Source: Herminiimonas sp.
Lineage (GTDB): Bacteria; Pseudomonadota; Gammaproteobacteria; Burkholderiales; Burkholderiaceae_D
Assembly: GCA_028292265.1 (NCBI GenBank)
Contig: JAQGMR010000050.1
Span: 1-64,000, forward strand
Direction: 5' to 3'
Length of the DNA: 64,000 nt
Of this stretch, positions 8,798 through 18,312 are shown in pieces (the first letter of the stretch is position 1; each line of letters starts with the position of its first letter). The position numbers and the translations under genes are program-made. The notes beneath the pieces are model-generated. The model was given only the letters and a program-made list of their open reading frames with translations. It had not been told where the DNA came from and searched no databases.

Positions 8798-10018
8798 TCA
8801 ATTCTTCAGCTTGATTGAGGTTGCAAGCAATCCGGCGGGCGTGTTCTTCGCGGTCACTTCCAGCTTCATGTTCAGCGCCAGGCTCGCCTCTCGCAACGGC
8901 AGCGTGGCGGTCTCGAAAATTGTGTTGCTGTCCCATTTCATCGTGACGGTGTCCGAGCGCAATGAGAGCGTTTTGGTACTCAAGTTCAGCGCGGAGACGC
9001 TGGCATGGAATACGTTGGCGTCGTCCTTTTGCTTGCTCTCATCCTGCACCGAGATGCTGGTCGCGACCACTGTACCGGCCGACGAGGCGCCTTCAATTTC
9101 TACTTCCGCGCCGAGCGTCACGGTGCCTTCCAGACGCGCACCTGAGGCAGCCTGAATCTTCTGCCCGCCAACCTCAAAATTCGACGGCGATGTAAATTTC
9201 GTTACGATGCCTTCTAGATTGACTTTCCGGTTATCTGGCAAGATCGGCGCCACGCTCACCGGGCGCACTTCACTTGCGGCGATGGTAGCAACACCAGCGG
9301 TCGCGCCATTCACCAGACTGCCCTTGATGCGCACCGCGTCACCGACCGCAACGCCCTTCGCAGCCCCGTTCACCGTTGCATTGCCCGTCTGGACCGTGAT
9401 GCCATTGACCTGGATCGTGTCCGCCATACTTGCTTTTACCGTGCCCACCAGCCGTACCCGGGTCGCGGCGCTTTTTTCTATGCGGGTCGCGCGAACACCG
9501 CCGGCCAGGTCGGGCAAGCCATAGACCTCAACATGGTCGCCAGCGCGCAGTCCAGCCAGGCCTGTGACACCACCATCGAACACCGTGCCGGAATTCACCG
9601 TGATCGCAACGCCGAGCACCGTCAACTGACTGGAGCCAACCACAATGGACTCCACCGGGCCTTCAACCCACGAATTGCCGACGATGCTGTTGGCGCGCCC
9701 GTTCGCCTGGTCGACCCGAACGCCGTCGATGTCGACCACCATGCCGAGGCGCAGTGTCGTCTCCGGCACATCGATGTCGTCCACCGTAATACGGGCGGCA
9801 CGATCGTCGATTCGCACGCCGTTTACGATGACACTGCCGAACCCGCTGATCGCGCCCTGGAATGCAGAACCGGTTCCGCCGCTCCCCACGCCGGCGAAAG
9901 CCGAATCGCCACTCTCTGCGCCACCGCCGCAGCCGCTCAAAGCAACAATCAACAGGGTTGTGCGCAGCCAGAGACACGCGTGGCGCGGGCGGGTGTGTGC
10001 ATCAATGGTCGGCTTCAT
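8798..10018 (-). CDS. DUF5666-repeat lipoprotein
   Basis: A 406-residue exported lipoprotein. The signal core LWLRTTLLIVAL runs into the lipobox LSGC followed by Gly-Gly-Gly. The mature part is a string of about four to five small beta-barrel repeats of the DUF5666 type, each opening with a phrase like GAISGFGSVIVNGVRI, GTVKASMADTIQVNG or GIVTKFTSPSNFEVGG. The start at 10018 gives a normal signal peptide; the longer frame to 10084 adds 22 residues and overlaps the upstream gene. It follows the DUF6502 gene by 16 bases and is surely cotranscribed. The function of the family is not known; a surface-exposed OB-like role is a guess. Confidence 0.82.
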   Translation of the reverse strand: MKPTIDAHTRPRHACLWLRTTLLIVALSGCGGGAESGDSAFAGVGSGGTGSAFQGAISGFGSVIVNGVRIDDRAARITVDDIDVPETTLRLGMVVDIDGVRVDQANGRANSIVGNSWVEGPVESIVVGSSQLTVLGVAITVNSGTVFDGGVTGLAGLRAGDHVEVYGLPDLAGGVRATRIEKSAATRVRLVGTVKASMADTIQVNGITVQTGNATVNGAAKGVAVGDAVRIKGSLVNGATAGVATIAASEVRPVSVAPILPDNRKVNLEGIVTKFTSPSNFEVGGQKIQAASGARLEGTVTLGAEVEIEGASSAGTVVATSISVQDESKQKDDANVFHASVSALNLSTKTLSLRSDTVTMKWDSNTIFETATLPLREASLALNMKLEVTAKNTPAGLLATSIKLKN

Positions 10019-10034
10019 AAAGCACGTTCTCCCA

Positions 10035-10928
10035 CTATGTTCTTGCGGGCGCATCGCGGGCCACGCCTTGATTTTTTTCGGCATAAAAGAACATGCCGAT
10101 GCGAACGCGGGAAAGGCTTGTGGCAGGCGTCGCCGGCATGCCTGCGATGCCTGCTTGCCCCGCGGCTTCTTGGCGGATAAGTTCTGGCACCGCCTTTTGC
10201 ATCACGACCCTCCATGCTTCGCGGGCGAGCGCCTCAATCGCGGGCACCGCGTTGCTGGGGATTGCGTCGCTGAACACGCTCTGCTCGAGAGACGGCGCGC
10301 CATCCCGCAGCACGTTTGCGACGGCGGCCGCCGCATGGTCGTGCAAGCTGCCCGCCATATAACGCAGCATCTGGTCTTGATCTTCCCGTGGCACGAGGAA
10401 ATCGAATCGAAGGCGCACGGTGTCTGCGTCCGCATCCAGCAAGCCGAGGCGCATAAATTCATCGCATACGGTTCGCGAATGGACATCCGTGGAGAGCTCT
10501 TTAACGAGCGACTCAAAGCTGTCGTCGCCATGCCGCTTCAGCGGGCGCGGACCGCTTGCATCGGACCATGCTGGATCGGTCGTCCAGCGCGTGAACACAG
10601 CCGCTACCAAACTGACGGGCTCTTTCATGAGAGCGGCTCGGCTTTTAGCTTCCTGCCGCAAGCGGCGCACATCCTTGCGATGTACCGCGGTCGAAATGGA
10701 AATCTGGCTGTCGGTCATCTTCTTCCCCGCCGGCGCCTGCTTGATCGCAACGTTCACGAAGACCGCCTTGAGCGCTGCGGCCAGCGCGGTATAGGTAACC
10801 CCCTGCGCCACAAGCAGCCGCACCAATGGCTCGAGCAAATACGTTACCGATAGCAAAGCGGCGGCACCAGGCAGTTTTGGCGGCCCTTGAAGGGTCCCCA
10901 ATGAATCGGCCTCGCCTGGTTTTTCCAT
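10035..10928 (-). CDS. DUF6502 family protein
   Basis: A 297-residue cytoplasmic protein with no signal peptide. The N-terminal ~90 residues resemble a helix-turn-helix fold: LEPLVRLLVAQGVTYTALAAALKAVFVNVA, then SQISISTAVHRKDVRRLR. The remainder is helical, with a motif around VVAAVFTRWTTDPAW, as in DUF6502 proteins of proteobacteria. It sits directly upstream of the DUF5666 lipoprotein, a pairing I recall in Burkholderiales. A regulatory role for the pair is inferred from the helix-turn-helix-like region. The start at 10928 (MEKPGEAD) is a choice: the longer frame to 11015 is possible, and no strong ribosome binding site decides it. Confidence 0.75.
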   Translation of the reverse strand: MEKPGEADSLGTLQGPPKLPGAAALLSVTYLLEPLVRLLVAQGVTYTALAAALKAVFVNVAIKQAPAGKKMTDSQISISTAVHRKDVRRLRQEAKSRAALMKEPVSLVAAVFTRWTTDPAWSDASGPRPLKRHGDDSFESLVKELSTDVHSRTVCDEFMRLGLLDADADTVRLRFDFLVPREDQDQMLRYMAGSLHDHAAAAVANVLRDGAPSLEQSVFSDAIPSNAVPAIEALAREAWRVVMQKAVPELIRQEAAGQAGIAGMPATPATSLSRVRIGMFFYAEKNQGVARDAPART

Positions 10929-11161
10929 ATGTTGAAGGTCGTAAATAAATGGGATAAATTCCCATGACGGATTCAGCATCTCAGTTTCGCAGCGGACGAC
11001 GTTGCGGGCTGTCAAACGCCCCCGCTATACCCTTTAGGAAACAGTCGCTTGCCGGGCCGCGCCGCCGGTCGCTGTTGACCCGGCGTTGGGAGAGCAACGA
11101 AAGCGGAACGACGGGCGGTATGATGCATTCTTGCGATGCAACCATGCCGATGAGGTCCCAC

Positions 11162-12481
11162 ATGAATCACGCCGCGCCCGCGCCTGCAGAAGCGCTCTAC
11201 CAGAGTGGTTTTGGCAATGAGTTCTCCACGGAAGCGCTACCGGGCGCGCTGCCGGTGGGACAAAATTCTCCTCAGCGCGCGCCCTACGGTCTTTATGCCG
11301 AGCAAATCTCCGGCACCGCATTCACCGCGCCGCGCTCCCACAATCGCCGGTCGTGGCTATACCGCATTCGGCCAAGCGCAGTACACATGCCTTTCGCGCC
11401 AATCGAAAATCGCGGCATTCAAAGCCGCTTCGACGAAACTGCGACACCACCCAACCAATTGCGATGGGATCCGTTGCCGATGCCAACCGAGCCGACCGAT
11501 TTTATCGACGGCTGGGTGACGATGGCGGGCAACGGCAGCCCCGATGCCATGAGCGGCTGTGCAATTCACGTCTATGCAGCCAACCGTTCCATGCAAGGGC
11601 GTTTTTTCTATTGCGCCGACGGCGAATTGCTGATCGTGCCGCAGCAAGGCCGGCTGCGCCTTGCAACGGAGTTTGGTATCGTTGACATTGAGCCGCAAGA
11701 GATCGCGATTGTGCCGCGCGGCTGCCGCTTCCGCGTTGAACTGCCGGACGGCAGCGCACGCGGCTACATCTGCGAAAACTACGGCGCGCTGTTGCGCCTG
11801 CCCGACCTCGGCGTCATCGGTTCAAACGGCCTGGCCAACCCGCGCGACTTCCTGATACCCCATGCCTGGTATGAGGATGTGGAAGGCGACTTTGAACTCG
11901 TCGCCAAGTTCTCCGGCAACCTGTGGAGCGCGCGCATCGGCCATTCGCCGCTCGACGTGGTGGCATGGCATGGCAGCTACGCGCCGTGCAAGTACGACCT
12001 GCGCCGCTTCAACGCGATTGGTTCCATAAGCTATGACCATCCCGACCCATCGATCTTCCTGGTGCTGCAGTCGCCGAGCGATACGCCGGGTGTGGACACA
12101 CTCGATTTCGTGATCTTCCCGCCGCGCTGGCTGACGGCCGAAAACACTTTCCGCCCACCCTGGTTCCACCGCAATGTGGCAAGCGAATTCATGGGCCTGA
12201 TTCACGGCGCCTACGATGCCAAGGCGGAGGGCTTCGTGCCCGGTGGCGCCAGCCTGCACAACTGCATGAGCGGGCACGGACCGGATGCCCAGACATTTGA
12301 GAAAGCGTCAGCCGCTGACACCAGCAAGCCAACCCGGGTGGCCGACACAATGGCTTTCATGTTCGAGACGCGCAACCTGATCAAGCCGACTCGGGCGGCA
12401 CTCGACAGCGCGCAACTGCAAGCCGAGTACTTCGAGTGCTGGCAGACCATCAAAAAGAATTTTTCGCCCGACTCCCGATAG
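11162..12481 (+). CDS. hmgA: Homogentisate 1,2-dioxygenase
   Basis: A 439-residue Fe(II) ring-cleaving dioxygenase that opens homogentisate to maleylacetoacetate in phenylalanine/tyrosine breakdown. The N-terminus [13 protein letters not shown] is diagnostic. The iron ligands are visible as His336 and Glu342 (FHRNVASEF) and His372 (SGHGPD), each offset by one from the human residues 335, 341 and 371, which supports the start at 11162 (GAGGT a few bases upstream). The longer frame from 10964 adds 66 unrelated residues. The usual partner genes fahA and maiA are not adjacent; the gene is divergent from the DUF6502 gene and precedes an ABC operon by 130 bases. Confidence 0.96.
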   Translation: MNHAAPAPAEALYQSGFGNEFSTEALPGALPVGQNSPQRAPYGLYAEQISGTAFTAPRSHNRRSWLYRIRPSAVHMPFAPIENRGIQSRFDETATPPNQLRWDPLPMPTEPTDFIDGWVTMAGNGSPDAMSGCAIHVYAANRSMQGRFFYCADGELLIVPQQGRLRLATEFGIVDIEPQEIAIVPRGCRFRVELPDGSARGYICENYGALLRLPDLGVIGSNGLANPRDFLIPHAWYEDVEGDFELVAKFSGNLWSARIGHSPLDVVAWHGSYAPCKYDLRRFNAIGSISYDHPDPSIFLVLQSPSDTPGVDTLDFVIFPPRWLTAENTFRPPWFHRNVASEFMGLIHGAYDAKAEGFVPGGASLHNCMSGHGPDAQTFEKASAADTSKPTRVADTMAFMFETRNLIKPTRAALDSAQLQAEYFECWQTIKKNFSPDSR

Positions 12482-12613
12482 GAATCAAGCCGTCGCGTAT
12501 CCTGTGGCGGGGTCCAAGGCAGGCGATACTCCTGCCGTATGCAAGCCCCGCAGCAAGGCATATGCAGCAACGTCGCTCGCACCGCTCGAGCAAAGCAGCC
12601 GATGGAGACATGA

Positions 12614-13411
12614 ATGGCACCACGCATTGCAACAGGCAGAAGCCGCAGCCAGTTCTTCATAAACGCCGGATGGGCCATCCTTCCCTTTGCCTGCCTGGTC
12701 GGCTTCTGGATCATGCTGCGCGCTTCCGGTTTGATCAATCCAACGCTGCTGCCCTCGCCGCTTGAGGTGCTCAACACATTCTGGAGCACCCTCACGAACG
12801 GCAACCTGCTGATCAACATTGTCATGTCTGTGCAGCGTGTCCTGTTCGGCCTGCTGCTTGGCATGTTGGCAGCGGTGCCGGTCGGATTCCTCATTGGCTG
12901 GTACAAGCCGGTGCGTCGCTTTGTCGACCCGCTCATCAACTTCTTCCGCGCATTGCCGCCGATTGCGCTCATTCCCCTGGTAATCGTGTACCTCGGCATC
13001 GGCGAATCGGCAAAGATTTTTATCCTTTTCTATGCCTCTTTCTTCTCGGCCGTCATCGTCATGTATGAAGCGATGACGCAGATCAGCCCGGTCTACATCC
13101 GCGTTGCCCGCACGCTGGGCGCAACCGACACCGAAATCTTTTTGAAGGTGATGGTGCCGCTGACGGTGCCACACATGCTGACCGCATTGCGCGTCGCCCT
13201 CGGCGTGGCCTGGGCAACCCTGGTTGCATCTGAACTAGTGGCGGCGCAGCAGGGCCTCGGTGCCATGATCCAGAATGCGTCCGCCTTCTTTGATTTGCGC
13301 ACGATCTACCTCGGCATCATCTGTATTGGCGTGCTGGCATTGACCATGGACATGCTGCTACGAAGACTTTCGAAGAAGCTGGTGAGTTGGCAAGACAGGA
13401 TTGAGGGCTGA
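12614..13411 (+). CDS. ABC transporter permease, NitT/TauT type
   Basis: A 265-residue inner-membrane protein with about six hydrophobic segments. The binding-protein-dependent permease EAA loop reads ARTLGATDTEIFLKVMVPLTVP near residues 160-180. It belongs to the nitrate/sulfonate/taurine/hydroxymethylpyrimidine permease group (FFRALPPIALIPLVIVYLGIGESAKIF is typical). A GGAG lies before the ATG. It heads a four-gene operon with its ATPase (2 bases on), binding protein and a GMC oxidoreductase. The cargo is unknown; the linked oxidoreductase suggests an organic alcohol or a related compound. Confidence 0.92.
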   Translation: MAPRIATGRSRSQFFINAGWAILPFACLVGFWIMLRASGLINPTLLPSPLEVLNTFWSTLTNGNLLINIVMSVQRVLFGLLLGMLAAVPVGFLIGWYKPVRRFVDPLINFFRALPPIALIPLVIVYLGIGESAKIFILFYASFFSAVIVMYEAMTQISPVYIRVARTLGATDTEIFLKVMVPLTVPHMLTALRVALGVAWATLVASELVAAQQGLGAMIQNASAFFDLRTIYLGIICIGVLALTMDMLLRRLSKKLVSWQDRIEG

Positions 13412-13413
13412 AC

Positions 13414-14226
13414 ATGGAACAGCAACGCGAGCGCATCCGCTTCGATAACGTATCGATGCAATTCCCGACGGCCAACGGTCCGCTTGAGGTCGTCAAGGAC
13501 ATGTCGTTCGCCATTAACCAAGGCGATTTCATTTCACTGGTTGGGCCGTCTGGCTGCGGCAAGACCACGCTGATGAGCATGGCCGCTGGATTCGTCAAGC
13601 CGAGCGGGGGCACGGTTACGCTGGATGGGAAGACCATTGCAGGTCCCGGCCCGGACCGTGGCGTGATGTTCCAGGAATACGGTGTGTTCCCCTGGCTAAC
13701 CGTCGAACAGAACATAGGATTTGGCCTCGGTTTAAAGGCGAACGGCAAAGTCAGCGCTGCCGAAAAAAACACGGTCGTGGAACGCTACCTGAAGCTGATG
13801 GGCCTGGTCGATTTTCGCAAGGCGTATCCGAAGACCCTGTCTGGTGGCATGCGTCAGCGCCTGGCCCTGGCCCGGGTTTATGCGGTGCACCCTGAATTCC
13901 TGCTGATGGACGAACCTTTCGGCGCGCTTGATGCGCAGACCCGCAGCGCCATGCACGATCTGCTGCTGCAGGTGCTGCACGCGGAGGGCAAGACCGTACT
14001 GCTGATCACGCACTCGGTCGAAGAGGCGCTTTATCTTTCGTCGAAGGTGCTGGTCATCTCGGCGCGTCCGTCCCGCATTCGCGAAGTGATCGACATACCA
14101 TTTCCCTATCCACGGGACCGCTCCTTGCAAAAGACACCGGAATTCAACGCCTTGCGGTCCCGCGTCCAGGAATCCGTCATGCGAGAATATGCGGCGCAGG
14201 AAGCGCAACATATAGCTCAGGCATAA
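13414..14226 (+). CDS. ABC transporter ATP-binding protein, NitT/TauT type
   Basis: A 270-residue ATPase. It has Walker A GPSGCGKTT (near residue 46), Q-loop MFQEYGVFPW, signature LSGGMRQRLALAR, Walker B FLLMDEPFGALD and H-switch LLITHSVEEALYLS. The SVEEA phrase and the tail with PSRIREVIDIPFPYPRDRS are typical of the TauB/SsuB/NrtD group. It is separated by two bases from the permease gene and by 35 bases from the binding-protein gene, so all three form one importer at the inner membrane. Confidence 0.93.
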   Translation: MEQQRERIRFDNVSMQFPTANGPLEVVKDMSFAINQGDFISLVGPSGCGKTTLMSMAAGFVKPSGGTVTLDGKTIAGPGPDRGVMFQEYGVFPWLTVEQNIGFGLGLKANGKVSAAEKNTVVERYLKLMGLVDFRKAYPKTLSGGMRQRLALARVYAVHPEFLLMDEPFGALDAQTRSAMHDLLLQVLHAEGKTVLLITHSVEEALYLSSKVLVISARPSRIREVIDIPFPYPRDRSLQKTPEFNALRSRVQESVMREYAAQEAQHIAQA

Positions 14227-14261
14227 CCAGCAGGTCCATTCAATAAGAAGAGGAGATCACC

Positions 14262-15254
14262 ATGCGCCGTCGTACTTTCCTGGAAATATCCGCAGCCGCA
14301 AGTCTCGCTGCCCTGCAACCAACAATGGCTCTGGCACAGTCGAAGAAGGTCAAGGTCGGTTATCTGCACACGCTGGCTGTCGACGGCCAGATTTGGCTTG
14401 CCGACTCAATGGGCTTGTGGAAGAAGGAAGGCCTCGACATGGAATTCATCCAGTTCCAGACCGGGCTGGAATTGTTCCAGGCCATGACGGGCGGCAGCAT
14501 CGACGTGCTCTCCACCGGCGCTGTCATGTCTAACTTTCCGGCGCGCGGCCAGGGCAAGGTTTTCCTGATCAATGACATTGAATTCGCAACGGCGCAATTG
14601 TGGGTGCATCCGGATATGGGGGTCAGCAAAATCTCGGACTTGAAGGGCAAGCAGATTTCTACCACCACCGGTACCACGGCTCACGTCTTCCTGGACAACG
14701 CCCTGCGTGCAAACAATATCGACCCCAAGGAAGTGACCATCGTCAACCAGCGCATGCAGGACGCGGTGACGGCTTTCATTTCCAAGGCTGTGCCGGCGGT
14801 CGCCTTGTGGGTGCCGTTCAATATCGCGGTCCGCACGCGCGTGCCGACCGCGAAGATGCTGGTGGACGCTTCGTCGTTCTATCCAAAGGCTGCGATTGTC
14901 GGCGGCTGGGCGGCGCGCAACGACTACTATGAAAAGAACCAGGACGTGCTGGCAAAGATCATCCGGGTCTGGGCCGTGGCCAATGACTATATGGTCAAGA
15001 ATCCCGACAAGGCGATTGAAACGCTGCAGACGAAGTATTACCAGCAGGTGCCACTGGCCGACCTGAAAGAGCAGCTTGGGGCGCAGAAAATGTTCACATC
15101 GCAGGAATGGGCGAAGCAGTATGCAGACGGCACCGTGACCAAGTGGCTGCAGCAGGTCACTGACTTCTTCGTTAGCTTCGCCAACATCCCCAACCCGGTA
15201 CCTGCGTCGCAGTATTTCGATCCGAAAATTTATCTCAACACGGTCAAGGGATGA
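14262..15254 (+). CDS. ABC transporter substrate-binding protein, NitT/TauT type
   Basis: A 330-residue periplasmic protein. The leader MRRRTFLEISAAASLAAL with cleavage near MALAQ resembles a Tat-like signal with consecutive arginines. The mature part has the NMT1/SsuA-like fold: VKVGYLHTLAVDGQIWLADSMGLWKKEGLDMEF, then a switch segment around DLKGKQISTTTGTTAHVFLDNALR. An AAGAGGAG ribosome binding site lies before the ATG. The stop overlaps the start of the GMC oxidoreductase by 4 bases, indicating translational coupling. Ligand specificity cannot be read off. Confidence 0.91.
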   Translation: MRRRTFLEISAAASLAALQPTMALAQSKKVKVGYLHTLAVDGQIWLADSMGLWKKEGLDMEFIQFQTGLELFQAMTGGSIDVLSTGAVMSNFPARGQGKVFLINDIEFATAQLWVHPDMGVSKISDLKGKQISTTTGTTAHVFLDNALRANNIDPKEVTIVNQRMQDAVTAFISKAVPAVALWVPFNIAVRTRVPTAKMLVDASSFYPKAAIVGGWAARNDYYEKNQDVLAKIIRVWAVANDYMVKNPDKAIETLQTKYYQQVPLADLKEQLGAQKMFTSQEWAKQYADGTVTKWLQQVTDFFVSFANIPNPVPASQYFDPKIYLNTVKG

Positions 15255-16867
15255 GCGAGGCGGTAAAGGCCGCGGCGTACGACTACATCATCGTCGGCGC
15301 CGGCTCGGCCGGTTGTGTGCTGGCCAACCGGCTCTCGGCGGACCCCTCGGTCAAGGTCTTGCTGCTGGAGGCCGGTAAGCCGAACAAGAACTTCTGGCTG
15401 CATCTTCCGGTCGGTTATTTCAAGACCATCTACGACCAGCGCTTCTCACGATTGTTCGAGACAGAGCCTTGCGACGGCACTGGCGGCCGGCCCATCATCT
15501 GGCCTCGCGGCCGGGTACTGGGCGGCTCGAGCTCGATCAATGGCCTCATCTACATCCGTGGCCAACACCAGGATTACGACGATTGGGCGCGGGCCGGCGC
15601 CACCGGCTGGGATTACCGCTCCGTGCTGCCATTCTTCAAGCGCTCGGAACACTTTCGACAGGGCGCCAACGAATACCACGGCGGAGACGGGGAACTGGGC
15701 GTTTCCGAGTTGCGCAACGACCATCCCTATTGTCGTGCGTGGCTGGAAGCGGGCCAGCAATACGGCCTGCCATTCAATCCGGATTTCAACGGCGCCACCG
15801 ACTACGGCGTCGGCGCGTATCAATTGACGATCAAGGACGGCTGGCGTTCCAGTTCGGCAGTCGCTTTTCTACGTCCAGTGCAAGGTCGCCCCAACCTGAC
15901 CGTTCTGACTGAGTCCCACATTACCCGCGTGCTCTTCGATGGAACAACAGCCGTTGGCGTCGAATGGCTGAAAGACAAAGCGCTGCACAGCGCGCGTGCG
16001 GATGGTGAAGTGATTCTTTCGGCTGGCACCATTCAAACGCCGCAGATACTTCAACTATCGGGCATCGGCCCTGCCACACTGCTGCTGCAGCATGGCATCC
16101 AGACCATAGCCGATTCACCCGAGGTTGGTGAAAACCTGAAGGACCACTACCAGGCACGGACCATCGTCCGGCTCAATAAAAAGCTGTCACTCAATAACGA
16201 CGTGCGCAATCCATTGCGGCTTGCTTCGATGGGGATGCAATGGCTACTAAAGGATTCCGGACCGCTAACAGTTGGCGCAGGACAGGTCGGCGGTTTCGCC
16301 CGAACCGAATTTGCGCAGGGCGACCGGGCCGACATGCAGTTCAACGTCATGCCGCTGTCCGTGGACAAGCCCGGGGAGCCGCTGCACGCCTATGCCGGCT
16401 TTACCGCCTCGGCATGCCAGTGCCGTCCGACTTCGCGTGGACGGCTTCAGATTCGCTCGGCTGATCCGCTTGCGCCGCCGCGCATTGAGACCAACTACCT
16501 CCAGGAAGACCTGGACCGCAAGGTGCTCAGCGCCGGCATCGACATGCTGCGCGAAATTTACCAGCAGCCTGCCTTCCGGGACTTGGTCGATGTTGAGATA
16601 CTGCCAGGCCCCCAACGGCGCAGCCGCGATGACCTGCTCGACTTCGCCCGCACTGCTGGCGGCACCGTATTCCATCCGGTTGGCACCTGCCGCATGGGCA
16701 GCGATTCACGTGCCGTGGTCGATCCTGAGTTGCGTGTGCGCGGCGTTGAGCGACTGCGGGTAATTGATGCTTCGGTGATGCCGGACATGGTGTCGGCGAA
16801 CACCAACGCGGCCTCCATCATGATCGGCGAAAAAGGTGCCGCGCTGGTGCTGGGCTCAGCACGTTGA
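15251..16867 (+). CDS. GMC-family FAD oxidoreductase (choline dehydrogenase-like)
   Basis: A 538-residue flavoprotein of the glucose-methanol-choline family. The ADP-binding motif is IIVGAGSAGCVLANRLS near residue 12. GMC signature 1 is RGRVLGGSSSINGLIYIRG near 93, and signature 2 is SAGTIQTPQILQLSGIGP near 257. The catalytic His475 lies in FHPVGTCRMG, and the C-terminal Asn in SANTNAASIMIGEK. Members oxidise alcohols such as choline, polyethylene glycol or long-chain alcohols. Its start overlaps the binding-protein stop by 4 bases, so the imported molecule is the likely substrate or precursor (inference). No signal peptide is seen. Confidence 0.93.
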   Translation: MSEAVKAAAYDYIIVGAGSAGCVLANRLSADPSVKVLLLEAGKPNKNFWLHLPVGYFKTIYDQRFSRLFETEPCDGTGGRPIIWPRGRVLGGSSSINGLIYIRGQHQDYDDWARAGATGWDYRSVLPFFKRSEHFRQGANEYHGGDGELGVSELRNDHPYCRAWLEAGQQYGLPFNPDFNGATDYGVGAYQLTIKDGWRSSSAVAFLRPVQGRPNLTVLTESHITRVLFDGTTAVGVEWLKDKALHSARADGEVILSAGTIQTPQILQLSGIGPATLLLQHGIQTIADSPEVGENLKDHYQARTIVRLNKKLSLNNDVRNPLRLASMGMQWLLKDSGPLTVGAGQVGGFARTEFAQGDRADMQFNVMPLSVDKPGEPLHAYAGFTASACQCRPTSRGRLQIRSADPLAPPRIETNYLQEDLDRKVLSAGIDMLREIYQQPAFRDLVDVEILPGPQRRSRDDLLDFARTAGGTVFHPVGTCRMGSDSRAVVDPELRVRGVERLRVIDASVMPDMVSANTNAASIMIGEKGAALVLGSAR

Positions 16868-17016
16868 GTGCGCCTTTCAAGGTGCCTGGTGCAAGCCCAA
16901 GTAGTCTGGTCCCTCCGGGTACGCCACTTTTTTGCAACTGCGGTCTGAACATTGCGGCCACGCCGACAAGTTTAGTAAGCGCCACACGATTTACTTGAAC
17001 TGCGACCAACGAAAAA

Positions 17017-18168
17017 ATGATAAGCCTCCCCTCCTTTGCTCCGATCCGCCTGGCCAGGGTGGAAGCAATGGTCCTGCGCTCGCCCATAGCCGAGCCGGTG
17101 CAAACATCCTTTGGCGTCATGCACGATCGTCCGGCGGTGCTGGTCCGCATCGAAGACACGGAAGGCACGGTGGGCTGGGGTGAAATCTGGTGCAACTTCC
17201 CGGGCGTGGGGGCAGAGCATCGGGCCCGCGTGCTGGAAAGCTGCGTTGCGCCGATACTTCTTGAGCAAGCCTGGGCTCATCCCACGCTGGCTTACCAGGA
17301 ATTGACGCGCCGCCTGCATGTGCTTGGACTGCAGTGTGGAGAACCGGGCACGATGGCACAGGCCGTCGCGGGCGCCGACATCGCCATGTGGGATCTGGCT
17401 GGCAAGCGGCTTGGCGTTCCGCTGTGGCAGCTGCTTGGCGGCCGCAACCGGGTGCAGGCTTATGCGTCCGGGCTTAGTCCCACCAATCCGGAGAAACTGG
17501 CGGCCGCCAAGCGTGACGAAGGCTACCGGGCGTTCAAGCTGAAGGTGGGCTTTGGCGCTGAGCGTGACCTTGCCAACTTGCGCGCGCTGCGGGAGCTTTT
17601 CGGCACTGACACCGTGCTGATGGTCGACGCCAACCAGGCATGGACTTTAGCCGAGGCGCTCGACATGAGTCGGCGTCTGGCTGAATACGCGCCGTCGTGG
17701 CTGGAAGAGCCGCTCGCGGCCGATACGCCACTGCCGGAATGGCAGCGTCTTGCAGAGCAATCGCCGATCCCTCTCGCGGCCGGTGAAAATATCCGGGGCG
17801 AGTCGGAGTTCGCCGCAGCGGTACAAAGCGGTGCCTTCGCCGTCATCCAACCGGATCTCGGCAAATGGGGCGGCTTCAGCGGATGCCTGGCGGTCGCACG
17901 GCACGCCATGGCGAGCGGGAAGATGTTCTGCCCACACTGGCTCGGCGGCGGCATCGGCCTGGTGGCGTCGATGCATTTGAAGGCGGCTGTTGGAGGCGCC
18001 GGCTATGTCGAAGTCGATTCAAATCCAAACCCCTTGCGCGACGTGCTGGCAACGCCGACGTTGTCCTTGAAGGAAGGCGTCGTTTCCTTATCCAGCGCGC
18101 CCGGGTTGGGCGTCACGCCGGACCTCGCCGCGGTACGTGGGTTTATCGTCAAACATCACTACGCGTAA
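17017..18168 (+). CDS. Mandelate racemase / muconate lactonizing enzyme family protein
   Basis: A 383-residue enolase-superfamily enzyme. The N-terminal capping domain (1-130) includes the 20s loop TSFGVMHDRPAVLVRIE. The barrel holds Lys174-x-Lys176 (FKLKVGFG), metal ligands Asp204 (VDANQAW), Glu231 (LEEPL) and Glu257 (GENIRG), and His307 (CPHWLGG). The latter two thirds resemble sugar-acid dehydratases and the D-galactonate/mandelate subgroups more than muconate cycloisomerase, but substrate is undecidable. It lies 149 bases after the GMC gene on the same strand, so it may act on the same pathway. The metal site is complete. Confidence 0.88.
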   Translation: MISLPSFAPIRLARVEAMVLRSPIAEPVQTSFGVMHDRPAVLVRIEDTEGTVGWGEIWCNFPGVGAEHRARVLESCVAPILLEQAWAHPTLAYQELTRRLHVLGLQCGEPGTMAQAVAGADIAMWDLAGKRLGVPLWQLLGGRNRVQAYASGLSPTNPEKLAAAKRDEGYRAFKLKVGFGAERDLANLRALRELFGTDTVLMVDANQAWTLAEALDMSRRLAEYAPSWLEEPLAADTPLPEWQRLAEQSPIPLAAGENIRGESEFAAAVQSGAFAVIQPDLGKWGGFSGCLAVARHAMASGKMFCPHWLGGGIGLVASMHLKAAVGGAGYVEVDSNPNPLRDVLATPTLSLKEGVVSLSSAPGLGVTPDLAAVRGFIVKHHYA

Positions 18169-18312
18169 CGGCGCCGCCGGTCGCAGAACTCCGGGGAACA
18201 GAAGCGAACCGGGAAAGCAGGGAGCACAGCCGGACTTGGGGCGTCACCGGTGACTGCGTTCTCGTGCAGTCCGGGCCCTGGTTCGTGCTTCGACTACACT
18301 CCTCGCGCAGGC

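Noticed and set aside
9645-10853. Long plus-strand open frame of about 400 codons opposite the DUF6502/DUF5666 genes.
   Set aside because: It is the shadow of the minus-strand genes; the minus frames give a lipobox, family motifs and ordered gene spacing.
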